NCBI RefSeq assembly: GCF_022458895.1
Contig: NZ_JAINFL010000016.1
Span: 62,001-126,000 of the forward strand
Source of the DNA: Roseihalotalea indica
GTDB taxonomy: Bacteria; Bacteroidota; Bacteroidia; Cytophagales; Cyclobacteriaceae
DNA: 64,000 nt
Reading direction: 5' to 3'
Below, one piece after another: positions 28,103 to 38,318 of the stretch. The notes under the pieces were generated by a model, which worked only from the letters and a program-made list of their open reading frames with translations, did not search any database and was not told the origin of the DNA. A program made the position numbers and the translations under genes. The first letter of the stretch is position 1. Every line of letters begins with the position of its first letter.

Positions 28103-29347
28103 TTACTCGTCCCAGATTGCTTTTATGGTTTTTTCCAGGTTTAGGCCATCAGGAAAGTCTTCCGTACGGGTATTAGCCCGATTCTTAATAATCGGAGTGC
28201 CATCGCATACGCTTACAATGCGGGAGACGGGCATTTGCAGGTAGCCATTTTCATCGTGCTCCCGCACCCAGTGCCAGGCATACTTTAGCCACTCTTGCCG
28301 ATACTCTTCATCCTGCAAGTAAAACCAACTGATTTCATCGTATCCCCACACAAAATGAGAGGAGGTGTCAGCTACTCCCGGATTACGACTGCAACCAAAA
28401 TTATCAAACTCTACCAGATAGGGTAACGAGACGCACGTCCAGCCGCTGGGAGTAGTACAGCCTAGGCTTCTTCCGTAGAGTGCGTCCAGATGCCCTACTT
28501 CCAGTTCGGCCTCCTGAGGCTTATCAGGAATCTCTTTAATACGCATCGGGAACGTATTAAAATCAAGCAGACTGGTACCGTCTACTACCATACCACCCGA
28601 AGGTGTATGTGCATCCAGCAGCACCCAACCCCGACGGGCATGCTTCCGAGCAAAGGCTCGTATTTTTGTAAGAAATTCTGACCAATGATGTAGTTCCGGG
28701 TCAGCCATACCGATCAGGGCGATTTGCCCCAGGTGGAGGGCTTCACAGCCGATGTTCATATACGTGCCGGCCAGAAACATCAGCCAGAGTTGGGTTTCGG
28801 TTTGGGTGATATCGGGCACGCTGCCGCTTCGGCCCCAGTGGTTCACCATCTTCCCTTCAGGGTTTAGCATGGATTCGTACCGGAAAGTGCGGTTTTCTAC
28901 GGGTAGATCAAACTCCTCAAAAACCCAGGCTGGCACTTTTACCTGGTTTACCTTCGGGCTGATCATCTCAAAGAGAGCCGCCTGAAAAATCACACCCTCA
29001 TCATTCGCATGCACTTGCCTGACTAACTTTTTTGCTTCTGCTAAAAACTCAGGATGATTAAAGGTATCTTCCTTACCCCAACGATAAATGGCCCGACCAA
29101 TAAATTTAGCCCCGATATTATCAATCAATCGCACATCGTCTTCTTTATTCGGATAGGTCCCGTTGTTATTATAAGGATCAACCGCTAAAAACTCCGCCAT
29201 CGTTACCGAGCGGCTCAGATAATTTTCTAAAACCATCCTTGATATTCCCGATTGATCAAACTCATAATCTCTGGAACTCGGTGGTAATTGGCACATGAAT
29301 AACAGAGGAAAGGCTAAAGAGAGGGCAGCGTTAAGAGAAGTAAGCAT
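28103..29347 (-). CDS. secreted protein of unrecognised family, possible glycoside hydrolase-like
   Basis: A 414-residue protein with an N-terminal hydrophobic segment (ALSLAFPLLFMCQLPPS) that suggests secretion or lipidation. I do not recognise a named family. The core GTYMNIGCEALHLGQIALIG followed by HARRGWVLLDAHTPSGGM has the strand-helix rhythm and acidic residues of a TIM-barrel, and the protein is rich in Trp, Tyr, His and Asp. Its place at the 3' end of the minus-strand polysaccharide locus, 29 bp after the esterase gene, supports a role in glycan breakdown. Candidate acidic residues are the Glu in GCEAL and the Asp in LLDAH. Function is inferred from context only. Confidence 0.6.
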   Translation of the reverse strand: MLTSLNAALSLAFPLLFMCQLPPSSRDYEFDQSGISRMVLENYLSRSVTMAEFLAVDPYNNNGTYPNKEDDVRLIDNIGAKFIGRAIYRWGKEDTFNHPEFLAEAKKLVRQVHANDEGVIFQAALFEMISPKVNQVKVPAWVFEEFDLPVENRTFRYESMLNPEGKMVNHWGRSGSVPDITQTETQLWLMFLAGTYMNIGCEALHLGQIALIGMADPELHHWSEFLTKIRAFARKHARRGWVLLDAHTPSGGMVVDGTSLLDFNTFPMRIKEIPDKPQEAELEVGHLDALYGRSLGCTTPSGWTCVSLPYLVEFDNFGCSRNPGVADTSSHFVWGYDEISWFYLQDEEYRQEWLKYAWHWVREHDENGYLQMPVSRIVSVCDGTPIIKNRANTRTEDFPDGLNLEKTIKAIWDE

Positions 29348-29376
29348 GAGTACCGTAATTTGATAAATGCAGGTTA

Positions 29377-30378
29377 TTACCTTGAATTCAGCGATAAGGT
29401 GCGGGTCAGAAAATCATCCAGTATCTGCTGAAAACCTTCACCACCCGGATAGGCGTGCCCCCCACCCAAGGTCATCCAGTAGGTAGCATCTGCTCCCTGA
29501 ATGGTTAAGGCTTTATAAAGCGCTTTACCTTCCAGACCGGGCACAATAGGATCAAGCTCACCATCACAGATAAGCAAAGGCGGCAGCTTCTTCCTGACGT
29601 GGGCCATCGGACTCATACGAGTATACAATGCCTTATTTGCCGGAGAATCAGGAACAATACCGTGAAACAATACCCTAAAGCGAGGGCGAGAATCGTTGGG
29701 TATACTTTCATCGGGTGCCCGATACGTGATAGTGCCATCCGGAGCCCGGACTTCGTCGTCAGGCCCCTCATTCCAAAACCGTAAGAAATCAGTTGGGGCA
29801 ATAAAGCTAAAACAATTAATGACGTTGGCACTAATTCCTTCCAGCCCCTCCGTAGGGCCGCCATCATCAAAATCTTCCGGGACCATCGCCACCATTAAGC
29901 TCAGATGCCCACCTGCGGAGCCGCCCATCACTCCGATGCGATCGGGGTCAATATGGAATCGTGCTGCATTTTTCCGGATGAAGCGGATGGCATTACGGCA
30001 ATCCCGAATGTTCTGGGGAAAACCACCTTCTTGTCCCAAACGGTATCTAATTGAGAAAACCGCAATTCCTTTGTCGGTAAATGTATTAGACACCTCAGTG
30101 GCCGGGCTACCGCCCGACCACCAACCACCGTGAATATCGACCATCACGGGAGCCACTTTTGTGGTATCAGCAGGTAAGAAAGCATTCAACGTCAGTGTTT
30201 TCCCATCTACTGTGCAGTAGGGTATATTAAACTCTTCAGTATAACCCGATGTTCGTGCACTTGCCTCCTGGGCGAAAGAACCCAGGATGAGAAGACAAAG
30301 TAAAAGCCTGAAAACAAAGCCGGTTGGCTTAATAAGCAGCAGAAAGTTGTTCCGTTGGCTAACTGGGAGATATTGCAT
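29377..30378 (-). CDS. secreted alpha/beta-hydrolase esterase (BD-FAE-like)
   Basis: A 333-residue serine hydrolase with a signal peptide ending near ASA in GSFAQEASART. It shows the oxyanion motif VDIHGGWWSGG, the nucleophile elbow GVMGGSAGGHLS (Ser in GGSAG), an acidic residue in LLICDGELDPIVPG and the His in LGGGHAYPGG, a complete triad. HGGWW and GGSAGGH are typical of the BD-FAE/hormone-sensitive-lipase-like group, which often deacetylates plant or algal glycans. It begins 3 bp after the GH95 stop, so it is co-transcribed and may remove acyl groups from the target polysaccharide. Confidence 0.9.
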   Translation of the reverse strand: MQYLPVSQRNNFLLLIKPTGFVFRLLLCLLILGSFAQEASARTSGYTEEFNIPYCTVDGKTLTLNAFLPADTTKVAPVMVDIHGGWWSGGSPATEVSNTFTDKGIAVFSIRYRLGQEGGFPQNIRDCRNAIRFIRKNAARFHIDPDRIGVMGGSAGGHLSLMVAMVPEDFDDGGPTEGLEGISANVINCFSFIAPTDFLRFWNEGPDDEVRAPDGTITYRAPDESIPNDSRPRFRVLFHGIVPDSPANKALYTRMSPMAHVRKKLPPLLICDGELDPIVPGLEGKALYKALTIQGADATYWMTLGGGHAYPGGEGFQQILDDFLTRTLSLNSR

Positions 30379-30381
30379 AAT

Positions 30382-32898
30382 TTACCGCTCTTCCAGGTTT
30401 TCGTCTAGCTGAAGCACTTCGCCGGGGGTAGTGACAAACTTCATTTCCTTCCCATTAGCTCTCAGATAAAGATCTCCCCCTATGGTTGAAGTAATATTAA
30501 CCTCGGTGACCTGCCGGTCTTCCCAGGCCATATCAATCACAAACCCACCGCGTGCGCATAAGCCTTTTACTGAGCCGCCAGGTAAAGAAGATGGAAGGGA
30601 CGGCAGCAGATGGACGTCGAACGTTCCATCCTGGTTTTGAAGGTGGCTTTGAACCAGCATCTCGGCGATGGCTGCCGTCGCCCCGAAGTTTCCATCAATC
30701 TGAAAGGGAGGGTGATTATCAAACAGGTTGGGAAGGGTTTTCGTCGTGAGCAGCACCGACAGCAGCTTGTAAGCATGATCACCATCGTGCAGTCGGTTCC
30801 ACATGTTTATTTTCCAGGCCAGGCTCCAGCCAGTACCATCATCGCCCCGGGCATTCAGAGTTTTCTTGGCGGCCTCGGCCAGTTCAGGTGTTCCTCCTAC
30901 CGTAATCTGGTTGCCGGGATGTAAGCCGTATAAATGAGATGTATGCCGATGGTGCGGTTCTACTTCTTTATAATCCTCGGCCCACTCCATAATGCGCCCT
31001 GTGCTCGGACTAACCCGGATAGGTGCCAGTTGAGACAGGGTTTGCCGGCATTCTTCCCGGAAAGCCTTATCAGTATCCAATATTTCACTGGCCGCTATAC
31101 AGTGGTTTAGCAAGTCATGGATAATCTCCAGGTCCATGGTGGCTCCGTACGTGAAAACTGAGGTTTCTCCATCGGGAAGAAAGAAAGCATTCTCGGGGGA
31201 ATAAGACGGGTTGGTTACCAGCTTTCCGGCATAGGCAATACCATCCGGAGCTTTAACCAGAAAATCCATAATAAAGCGAGCAGCACCTTTCATCAGTGGA
31301 TAGGCTCGTTCTTTCAGAAACATCTGATCACCGGTGTACAGGTAATGTTCCCAGGGATGCCGGGCCAGCCAGGCTGCTCCCATAGGCCATATTCCCTGCG
31401 GACCGTCAGCGGGGGCGGTAAAACCCCAGGCATCAGTTAGGTGATGTACTACCCAGCCGTCCGCGCCATACAACGCTTTTGCGGTACGCTCACCCGGTTC
31501 TACCAGCGCCTCCATCAGATCAAACAGCGGCAGGTGGAGTTCTGATAAGTTGGTGATCTCGGCCGGCCAGTAGTTCATCTGTAAATTGATGTTGGTATGG
31601 TAATCGGCATTCCAGGGTGGGTTCATCTGCCAAGCCCAAAGCCCCTGAAGGTTCGCCGGCATGGTACCCGGACGAGAACTACTGATGAGCAGGTAGCGAC
31701 CGTACTGGAAAAATGTTTCTACCAAATTCGGATTCGGCGCACCAGTCTGGCGAGCTTCTTCCAGTTGTTCATTGGTGGGGAGAAGCGCAACTTCGTCTGC
31801 CTGAGCACTGAGATTGATCTCCATCCGGTTAAAGAGCCGCTGGTGCTCAGCCACATGATCTGACCGGAGTTGATCATAGGTCTTCTTTGCTGCCTTAGCA
31901 ATCGTTTCAGCATTGCGACTTTCAAGCTCGGTCATTGACGCCGTGGTTCGTGCAGTCATATTATCCAATCCTGGGTAGCTGGTAGTTCCGGCAACATATA
32001 GAGTAACTTCCGAAGCATCACTTATTGACATGATTTCGTCCTCAATACTAACGCTCCCCCCCTCAGTTACCGCTCTGAGTTGGGCCGCAAAACGGACTCC
32101 CCGGTCAGCACCGTTCTGATCTTTTGTAGCAATCTGGCCTTGCAGAAGTAATGAGGTAGGATCGTCAGGCGAGGCGATGCACTGAGCATCCTGGGCTCGC
32201 TTCAGGGTTAAGTCAAGATTAATAGCTTCGGGTTGGCTGGCGGTAATATGTACGATGATCACATCGTCTACCGGAGATGCAAAAGTTTCTCGGGTATAGG
32301 TTACACCATCTGATTCGTAGTGGGTAGTGACAATGGCGGTGGAAAGATCCAGGCTGTGGGTATAATCAACCGCTTGTTGCTGAGGAGTAGCAAACCACAG
32401 TTCACCTAATGATTGGTAGGGCTTCACTCCCTTGGGGCGCCCCATCATGTGCTGTTCTGCAAGTTTCACCGCCTGGTTGTTTCTACCTTCAAACAGCAAT
32501 TTCTGTACTTCCGGTAACGTTTTCAATGAAGAGGCATCATTCGGGTCAAGAGCATACCCATCCCATAAAGAGCTCTCATTCAGCTGGATGCGCTCATCGG
32601 CAACCCCACCGAATACCATCGCACCTAGCCTTCCGTTTCCAATGGGCAAAGCCTCCTCCCATACCTGAGCTGACTGATTATACCAAAGTAAGTACTGCCC
32701 ATCGGGCTTTTCGCCCTGACCGGAAAACTGTGCTCGATCATTCCATTCAGCGGCAATATCTTCGGTACGCTGGGTGGCAGGAACTGGGTTAGTTTGAGCC
32801 AGTAAATGTTGAGGAAGACACCCTAAAATTCCGAAGAACAGAAGACGATAAACGTATTTGGTTCTGTTAGTGTAGTGCATAAATGAGTTATAGGTCAT
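30382..32898 (-). CDS. alpha-L-fucosidase of glycoside hydrolase family 95
   Basis: An 838-residue secreted GH95 enzyme, which removes terminal alpha-1,2-fucose (some members act on L-galactose). The signal peptide ends near LLAQ. The N-terminal domain begins [20 protein letters not shown] with [19 protein letters not shown], a GH95 hallmark. The (alpha/alpha)6 barrel contains [19 protein letters not shown], holding the Asn pair used in catalysis, [20 protein letters not shown] with the likely general-acid Glu, and [19 protein letters not shown]. Length is normal. ATG 32898 is used; ATG 32880 gives a shorter n-region. It is in a minus-strand run with the GH71/99-like genes and the esterase. 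Confidence 0.94.
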   Translation of the reverse strand: MTYNSFMHYTNRTKYVYRLLFFGILGCLPQHLLAQTNPVPATQRTEDIAAEWNDRAQFSGQGEKPDGQYLLWYNQSAQVWEEALPIGNGRLGAMVFGGVADERIQLNESSLWDGYALDPNDASSLKTLPEVQKLLFEGRNNQAVKLAEQHMMGRPKGVKPYQSLGELWFATPQQQAVDYTHSLDLSTAIVTTHYESDGVTYTRETFASPVDDVIIVHITASQPEAINLDLTLKRAQDAQCIASPDDPTSLLLQGQIATKDQNGADRGVRFAAQLRAVTEGGSVSIEDEIMSISDASEVTLYVAGTTSYPGLDNMTARTTASMTELESRNAETIAKAAKKTYDQLRSDHVAEHQRLFNRMEINLSAQADEVALLPTNEQLEEARQTGAPNPNLVETFFQYGRYLLISSSRPGTMPANLQGLWAWQMNPPWNADYHTNINLQMNYWPAEITNLSELHLPLFDLMEALVEPGERTAKALYGADGWVVHHLTDAWGFTAPADGPQGIWPMGAAWLARHPWEHYLYTGDQMFLKERAYPLMKGAARFIMDFLVKAPDGIAYAGKLVTNPSYSPENAFFLPDGETSVFTYGATMDLEIIHDLLNHCIAASEILDTDKAFREECRQTLSQLAPIRVSPSTGRIMEWAEDYKEVEPHHRHTSHLYGLHPGNQITVGGTPELAEAAKKTLNARGDDGTGWSLAWKINMWNRLHDGDHAYKLLSVLLTTKTLPNLFDNHPPFQIDGNFGATAAIAEMLVQSHLQNQDGTFDVHLLPSLPSSLPGGSVKGLCARGGFVIDMAWEDRQVTEVNITSTIGGDLYLRANGKEMKFVTTPGEVLQLDENLEER

Positions 32899-32972
32899 GA
32901 TGAGAAGTAGTATTTGATTGATGACACTTGCGTCAGAAAAACAAAATAACTACTTCTTTCTATTTTTTTCGG

Positions 32973-34268
32973 CTATTGTACCGGCATCTCTTCCATTAGA
33001 GGAACTTCCCTTCTAAGCATCTGCCCAGCCTGCCCGGTAAGAAACAGGTAATGATCGGAAGGCATACCATCATTGCCTACAAACTTAATTTTATCTCCGC
33101 TGGGTGGATTGTCCGATACTTTGAAAATAGCCGTTCCTTCATCTACCTCATCAAACATAGCCACGTACAGCATTTCGGCACCCGATTTCAGTGAAGTATA
33201 GATCAGATCCCAGTAAAACTCTCCTCTCAGACGGGGAATGGCTCCGTAGGCGGTGTATTTTGCCAGATCAGGGTTCGCCAGCGATAAATTGCGCCAACTG
33301 AAGCCGGGGTACACAATCGGGACATAGTCTACTCCGTTCTCTTTTGCCCAGGCAATATCCGCCATCACGTGATCGCGAAAATAGCTCATTTCTTCATGCA
33401 CCAGCGGGGTGAACCGTTGCACCATCCAGGGCAACACAATATCGGCCGACCGGATTAACTCATGCAGGTAAGGGTCGGGCAGACAGTCTTTGTTGAGCTC
33501 GCGGAAATAGGTAGGTACCCCCAACATCACTGCACAACCGCCGTAGACCGGGTCGTTCTTAAGAAAATCAATGAGTCGGTTCACTCCGATGTCGCGAATA
33601 TTATAGGGGCGGTCGGGGAAGCCTAATCCCCAGATGGCAACCAACGGCTTTCCGTTATGAAACAGGTAATTCTGATTCTCCTGATGGCTGGTCACTTTCA
33701 GTTCATCTACCAGCATTTTCCAGTCTTCAATCACCGACGAACAATCTTCGCCCCGGGCTCGCAGACCAGACAGGTCATACATAACCGCAATGGCGCGGTC
33801 ATTTTTCTCAGCGGCATTCAGGGCATTTTTCAGAATGATATCGGATGACTTATCGCTGCGCTCATACCCTCGGGTTACTCCAAAGAAGCGTTGCATAAAC
33901 ACGCCATCTACCCCATATTCTTTCATCCATTGAAAATGAAGGTCGGTAGTGCTGGGGTCTACCGAACTAAACACTTTTGCCGATGAGCCATTTGCCTGTT
34001 TAAAGTCTGTTTCATAAGTCTTTTCGTATTCCGTCACATCCGGCCAGAAATCAACGGTAACGTGTTCTTCATCAAACTTTCCATCCCGGCCGTAGTGGCC
34101 CCACTCGCTGCCTGAGCCATCATCTGGAGTCCGGAACCAGCCCTGGTAACCGGCCATCACCAGCCCTTTGTAGGAAGGAAACTTCCCTACCGGGCCGTGT
34201 TTGCTTTGCGCTATCGCAATGGAAGAGAGAAATATAAAAATCAGGATGAATTGAGCTTTTTTTTGCAT
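32973..34268 (-). CDS. secreted GH71/99-like glycoside hydrolase, paralogue 1
   Basis: A 431-residue protein with a signal peptide (MQKKAQFILIFIFLSSIAIAQ). The rest resembles the GH71/GH99-like TIM-barrel group found in Bacteroidota polysaccharide loci; GH99 enzymes are endo-acting alpha-mannosidases/mannanases. Key segments are KGLVMAGYQGWF, VTVDFWPDV, DLHFQWMKEYGVDGVFMQRF, DRAIAVMYDLSGL, VDYVPIVYPGFSWRNL and AMFDEVDEGTAIFK. The last segment has closely spaced acidic residues that are candidates for catalysis. The neighbour at 34273-35625 shares all these segments. The genes are 4 bp apart, so a tandem duplication in one operon is likely. Family placement is moderately sure; substrate is inferred. 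Confidence 0.85.
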   Translation of the reverse strand: MQKKAQFILIFIFLSSIAIAQSKHGPVGKFPSYKGLVMAGYQGWFRTPDDGSGSEWGHYGRDGKFDEEHVTVDFWPDVTEYEKTYETDFKQANGSSAKVFSSVDPSTTDLHFQWMKEYGVDGVFMQRFFGVTRGYERSDKSSDIILKNALNAAEKNDRAIAVMYDLSGLRARGEDCSSVIEDWKMLVDELKVTSHQENQNYLFHNGKPLVAIWGLGFPDRPYNIRDIGVNRLIDFLKNDPVYGGCAVMLGVPTYFRELNKDCLPDPYLHELIRSADIVLPWMVQRFTPLVHEEMSYFRDHVMADIAWAKENGVDYVPIVYPGFSWRNLSLANPDLAKYTAYGAIPRLRGEFYWDLIYTSLKSGAEMLYVAMFDEVDEGTAIFKVSDNPPSGDKIKFVGNDGMPSDHYLFLTGQAGQMLRREVPLMEEMPVQ

Positions 34269-34272
34269 GAGG

Positions 34273-35625
34273 TTATCGTTGCGGTTTTTGAGCGGAAAAT
34301 GTTTCTTCTCCCCGGAACCAGCGGCCCGCCTGTCCGGTCAGCCAGAGGTAATAATCGGTATCAAGGTCATTTTCAATACCTACAAATTTTCCGTCACCGT
34401 TGAGGGGCACATCTTCCTGATTAGCGGTTTTGAAGATAGCCGTTCCTTCATCAACCTCATCAAACATGGCAACATACAAAGCTTCCGCTCCCGATAGTTT
34501 GGCTCCGGCGATCTGCTTCCATAAAAAATCACCCCTATTACGAGGAATAGAATTATACAGTGCCGGGTCGTTCTGAAGGTTGCCCCAGCTAAAACCGGGA
34601 AATACCAGTGGTACGTAAGCGACACCATTATTTTTGCACCACTGAATATCTCCGGCCAGCACCGGTCCGGCTAGCGTATACCGGTCTGAATTATAGCGAC
34701 CTACCGCCCAGGGCATCACAATATCGCAGCTTTTTATCAGCGTATGCAGCGCGGGGTCCGGTTCGGTATCATTGTCCAGCGTCCGCCAATAGTAAGGCAC
34801 GCCCAACATTACCGATATAGCGTTCTGAGGACCTTTCAGAGTATTAACCAACTGTTGTATATCAGCGGTTGAATATTTTCGGTTATCGTTGAAGCCTGCT
34901 CCCCACACGGCTAGCAGTGGGCGACCATCATGCCGCACATAGGTAGGATGGGTCTGATTATTGAACAGATCAAATTTTTGCTGTAGTTCGGCCCAGTCCT
35001 GGGCTACGTAAGCCACATCTTCGGGGGAGCTGCCACTTAAGTCGTACATCACCGCAATGGCCCGGCCATGTTTTTTGGCAGCTTTCAGGGCATTCTCCAG
35101 CACCTTGTTAAAATGTCGTTTACCCTGAGGATTAGATTCCTTAATTTCTACCACAAAGCGCTGCATAAAGACCCCGTCAATGCCGTATTCTTTCATCCAC
35201 TGAAAATGTAGATCCACACTTTCTTCATCGTAAGGACTATAGAGATAGGCATCGGAACCGTCCGCGTGTTTAAAGGGAGCTACATACTTCTTGTCATACT
35301 CGCTCATGTCGGGCCAGAAATCGATGGTAGAGCAGCCCGGCCCGAACCCACAGTGGCTTTTATAGTGATACCAGCCCCGGTCTGAGTCATCCCCTTCGGC
35401 AGCGAACCAACCCTGGTAGCCGGCCATCACCAGGTTGGTGTAGGATGTGTACAGGCAGCCGGTTTCATCATATACAATTTCCTGTTGCTCTCCAGCATCG
35501 GGAGGTGGATTTCCAGTATCATCCTTATCTGCTTCGGTGCAACCAAAGATCAACAGGAAGAGAGGAAGTAAAATGTAGGATATGTTCACGTTAGGTAGTT
35601 CTTTTTGAAGGTTGAGTATTAGCAT
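34273..35625 (-). CDS. lipoprotein GH71/99-like glycoside hydrolase, paralogue 2
   Basis: A 450-residue paralogue of the protein at 32973-34268. It differs by a lipoprotein signal (LLPLFLLIFGC, then acidic residues) instead of a cleavable signal peptide, so it is probably held on the outer membrane while its partner is released. Shared segments include NLVMAGYQGWF, TIDFWPDMSEYDKKY, DLHFQWMKEYGIDGVFMQRF, RAIAVMYDLSGSSPED, PLVFPGFSWGNL and AMFDEVDEGTAIFK. ATG 35625 is used, but the n-region before NISYILLPL is long and a later start cannot be excluded. The 74-bp gap to the DUF3823 gene upstream fits one operon. Confidence 0.84.
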   Translation of the reverse strand: MLILNLQKELPNVNISYILLPLFLLIFGCTEADKDDTGNPPPDAGEQQEIVYDETGCLYTSYTNLVMAGYQGWFAAEGDDSDRGWYHYKSHCGFGPGCSTIDFWPDMSEYDKKYVAPFKHADGSDAYLYSPYDEESVDLHFQWMKEYGIDGVFMQRFVVEIKESNPQGKRHFNKVLENALKAAKKHGRAIAVMYDLSGSSPEDVAYVAQDWAELQQKFDLFNNQTHPTYVRHDGRPLLAVWGAGFNDNRKYSTADIQQLVNTLKGPQNAISVMLGVPYYWRTLDNDTEPDPALHTLIKSCDIVMPWAVGRYNSDRYTLAGPVLAGDIQWCKNNGVAYVPLVFPGFSWGNLQNDPALYNSIPRNRGDFLWKQIAGAKLSGAEALYVAMFDEVDEGTAIFKTANQEDVPLNGDGKFVGIENDLDTDYYLWLTGQAGRWFRGEETFSAQKPQR

Positions 35626-35698
35626 TCCTCTCTTCCGTCGGCTAAATGGGCTTCGGGAAGAGAAGGAATGCTTTTTATGGTTGTTGTATAGTTACTAA

Positions 35699-36385
35699 TT
35701 AAATATCCAGTTGCACGGCTGGTGCGTAATTCAGCTTGGCTTCACCGGCGTCAATCAGCGCTCCTACCCGGAAGAAATAGGTTTCCCCAGTGGACAGAAT
35801 AGAAGAGTTGGCGGGCAGGTCCAATTCAAGGGTAAACTCCTGATTCGGATCAACCACCGCATTAATATCATTTTCAACCGCCAAAATCCGCAAAGGCTCA
35901 CCTACTTCCGGGTCAGGGTGAACATAAAGCCCCACCTTTCGGACATTGTTCACTACATTCTGCTCGAGCTTGAAAGTAGCAATTACACTGTTGCCAGTTT
36001 TAGTGATTGAAGCATCCTTCACCCGGATATAGGGCACTACCTCAAAATCCAGCTCGGTCTTTCCGCTGATATTTATGTCCTGAGGTTCTACCGGAATGAA
36101 GTTTCCCCGCACCGGCTGTACCGTGTACATATTGGAAAACAGCAAGCTGTTAGCATAGGTCCCGTCGTTTTTCACGATCAGGTACTGAGGAGAAACGGGG
36201 TCGTACCCATGCTCGGTAATCTCAATATTGGTGCCTCGGATGATGTCCTGCTCTACCAGTTCTCCAGTTTCAGCATCAATGATTCTACCGGAAAGTTCGG
36301 CATCCGGAAATTCGTAATTATCCAGCTCACAGGCACAGAGGGCCACGGTGAGCAGTAATATGATGGAATTGAGTGTTTTCATCAT
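35699..36385 (-). CDS. DUF3823 lipoprotein
   Basis: A 228-residue lipoprotein (LLLTVALCAC lipobox) with two beta-sandwich regions. The start after the lipobox, ELDNYEFPDAELSGRIIDA, and the stretch YLIVKNDGTYANSLLFSNMY with VQPVRGNFIPVEP fit DUF3823, a family almost always next to SusC/SusD pairs in Bacteroidota. It probably acts as an auxiliary surface glycan-binding protein. The start is 29 bp downstream of the SusD-like stop, in the same operon. Confidence 0.88.
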   Translation of the reverse strand: MMKTLNSIILLLTVALCACELDNYEFPDAELSGRIIDAETGELVEQDIIRGTNIEITEHGYDPVSPQYLIVKNDGTYANSLLFSNMYTVQPVRGNFIPVEPQDINISGKTELDFEVVPYIRVKDASITKTGNSVIATFKLEQNVVNNVRKVGLYVHPDPEVGEPLRILAVENDINAVVDPNQEFTLELDLPANSSILSTGETYFFRVGALIDAGEAKLNYAPAVQLDI

Positions 36386-36414
36386 GATTTAGTTTAATGT
36401 AAATCAATAGGTTA

Positions 36415-38307
36415 TTAATACTGAGGATTCTGCGTTAACCCGTTGGCCCCGATACCCGGAATAGGGCGGTAGTACCACTTATAATCGAAGTTTCGGGGGT
36501 TGAGATTAGGAGTGAAAGCCCGTACAAAGATGTACTGCGGCGGTTCTAATCGAAGGTCCAGCAGCGGGAATAAAGAATGCAGGCGTCGCTGATCAAACAC
36601 TGTGTGGTATTCTCTTCGGCGGATTAAATCCCAGTAGCGTTTATTCTCGAAGGCCAGTTCTACCCGTCGCTCCCGCATCAGGTTTTCTATGGTAAGCGGA
36701 ATAGCCTCAGTATGCGCGGCCCGACGGCGAGTTTCGTTCATGGCTTGCTCGGCGCGGCTAGCATCGCCTAGTCCACTTTCCAGTACGGCTTCGGCATAAT
36801 TGAGCAGAATCTCGGCATAACGAAAATCTATAAAATCGGTCGTGCTCTGGTTCCAGCCCGGAGTAACGGGAATCCGCTCGTCCAGGAATTTTTTGAAAGA
36901 GAAACCGGTTCGGGTATTGTTACCGCCAAACGGGTCAAAACCGGAGTACGTGCTTGGGTTCGGGCCACCGTAGCTGTAGTACACTGTTTCACCAATCGTT
37001 ACCTGATCACTGGTTCGGATCACAGCATCTCCTTCGGGTTTCACGTAACCCGCCTGAATAATGATCTTCTGATCTTTCCACTCGGTGCCGGGTAGGATAA
37101 CCGTACCCCAAAGTCGGGCATCTTTCCCTTCAAAAATCTCATAAGGGTTATCAAAATGAAGGTAATTATTGGATGCATCAAACCCGTTATAATCCTCTAA
37201 ATCACCGCTTTGGGTGGTCACGATAGGTGCGTTCTCACCGGGGTTATCATAGCTCTCGTAGATGTCGATAAAATCCAGCGTAGGGTTCATACGACCAGGA
37301 TGCGGCCACCCGTTCGCGGTTTGGGCCGGTTGAAACCAGATATTGTAATTATGGCCGGTTTCATTCCCTGGACGTGCAAACCCTTTAATAAATATGGCTT
37401 CCGTCGGAGCAATGTTTGGATCCTGAAAAAGCTCCCGGTAGTTTTCCGCTGCTTCTTCAGGGTTGGCTGGGTTGGGTTTGTACAGACCAAACATTCCGGA
37501 ATTCATAATGGCTTCGCTGGCCTCAATACAGGCGGCGTAGTAATCATTCGCCAGATTTGCATTCAGGCCAATCAATTGCTGATCAACCGCATTACCGGAT
37601 AACGGAGCGCGATCACCAAATTTTGCTACTGAAGCGGCATGCAGAGCTGCTCGTGATTTAAGTGCATAAGCGGCCCACTTTGTACCTCGGCGCTCGCCGC
37701 CCGCCCATGATTCGGGCAGGTTGGCAATAGCCACATCACATTCATCCATGATAAAATTCCAGGTATCTTCTTCGGTGCTTCTCGGTACTTTCAACGATTC
37801 CACTTCACCGTCGTACGCCTGGGCTGAGAGGATCAGTGGAACACCACCGTACAGCTTGGCTAGCTCAAAATAGGTGTACGCCCGAATAAAGGCGGCTTCA
37901 CCCTGAATCATGCGGCGGTCTTCTTCCGAAATATCCAGGGTAGGAATAATATCAATCAGCAGGTTTACATCCCGGATCAGCTTATAATTCTGTTCCCACC
38001 AGTTGAAATCGCCATCGCCTATAAAGTCGCCGAACTCAGAATGTACGGCCTCATCGGTATGCATGGCTGGGGCAAAACCACCGTTGTTGGGGTCGCCACT
38101 GTTGATACGGTACCCATTGCGGAAATAAGCAAAATCCTCAACTGGCAACTGATAATACAGGTTCGCCATATAGATTTTCACCCCAGCGGGGTCGCTGAAT
38201 AAGGCCTGACCACTTAGCTTGTCTTTCGGTTCCAGATCCAGTACATCTGAGCAACCGTATATCATGAGTACACTCAGCAGTGCACATATATTTTTTCTGA
38301 TTTTCAT
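36415..38307 (-). CDS. RagB/SusD family nutrient-binding lipoprotein (second locus)
   Basis: A 630-residue SusD homologue. The lipobox is in VLMIYGCSDVLDLEPKDKLS, a classic SusD start. Helical TPR-like segments include GEAAFIRAYTYFELAKLYGG and VPLILSAQAYD. The C-terminal domain has DFRYAEILLNYAEAVLESG and RRVELAFENKRYWDLIRRRE, both diagnostic. It should capture the same glycan as the SusC gene located 11 bp upstream. Length is at the upper part of the usual range. Confidence 0.95.
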   Translation of the reverse strand: MKIRKNICALLSVLMIYGCSDVLDLEPKDKLSGQALFSDPAGVKIYMANLYYQLPVEDFAYFRNGYRINSGDPNNGGFAPAMHTDEAVHSEFGDFIGDGDFNWWEQNYKLIRDVNLLIDIIPTLDISEEDRRMIQGEAAFIRAYTYFELAKLYGGVPLILSAQAYDGEVESLKVPRSTEEDTWNFIMDECDVAIANLPESWAGGERRGTKWAAYALKSRAALHAASVAKFGDRAPLSGNAVDQQLIGLNANLANDYYAACIEASEAIMNSGMFGLYKPNPANPEEAAENYRELFQDPNIAPTEAIFIKGFARPGNETGHNYNIWFQPAQTANGWPHPGRMNPTLDFIDIYESYDNPGENAPIVTTQSGDLEDYNGFDASNNYLHFDNPYEIFEGKDARLWGTVILPGTEWKDQKIIIQAGYVKPEGDAVIRTSDQVTIGETVYYSYGGPNPSTYSGFDPFGGNNTRTGFSFKKFLDERIPVTPGWNQSTTDFIDFRYAEILLNYAEAVLESGLGDASRAEQAMNETRRRAAHTEAIPLTIENLMRERRVELAFENKRYWDLIRRREYHTVFDQRRLHSLFPLLDLRLEPPQYIFVRAFTPNLNPRNFDYKWYYRPIPGIGANGLTQNPQY

Positions 38308-38318
38308 ACTGTTACTGT

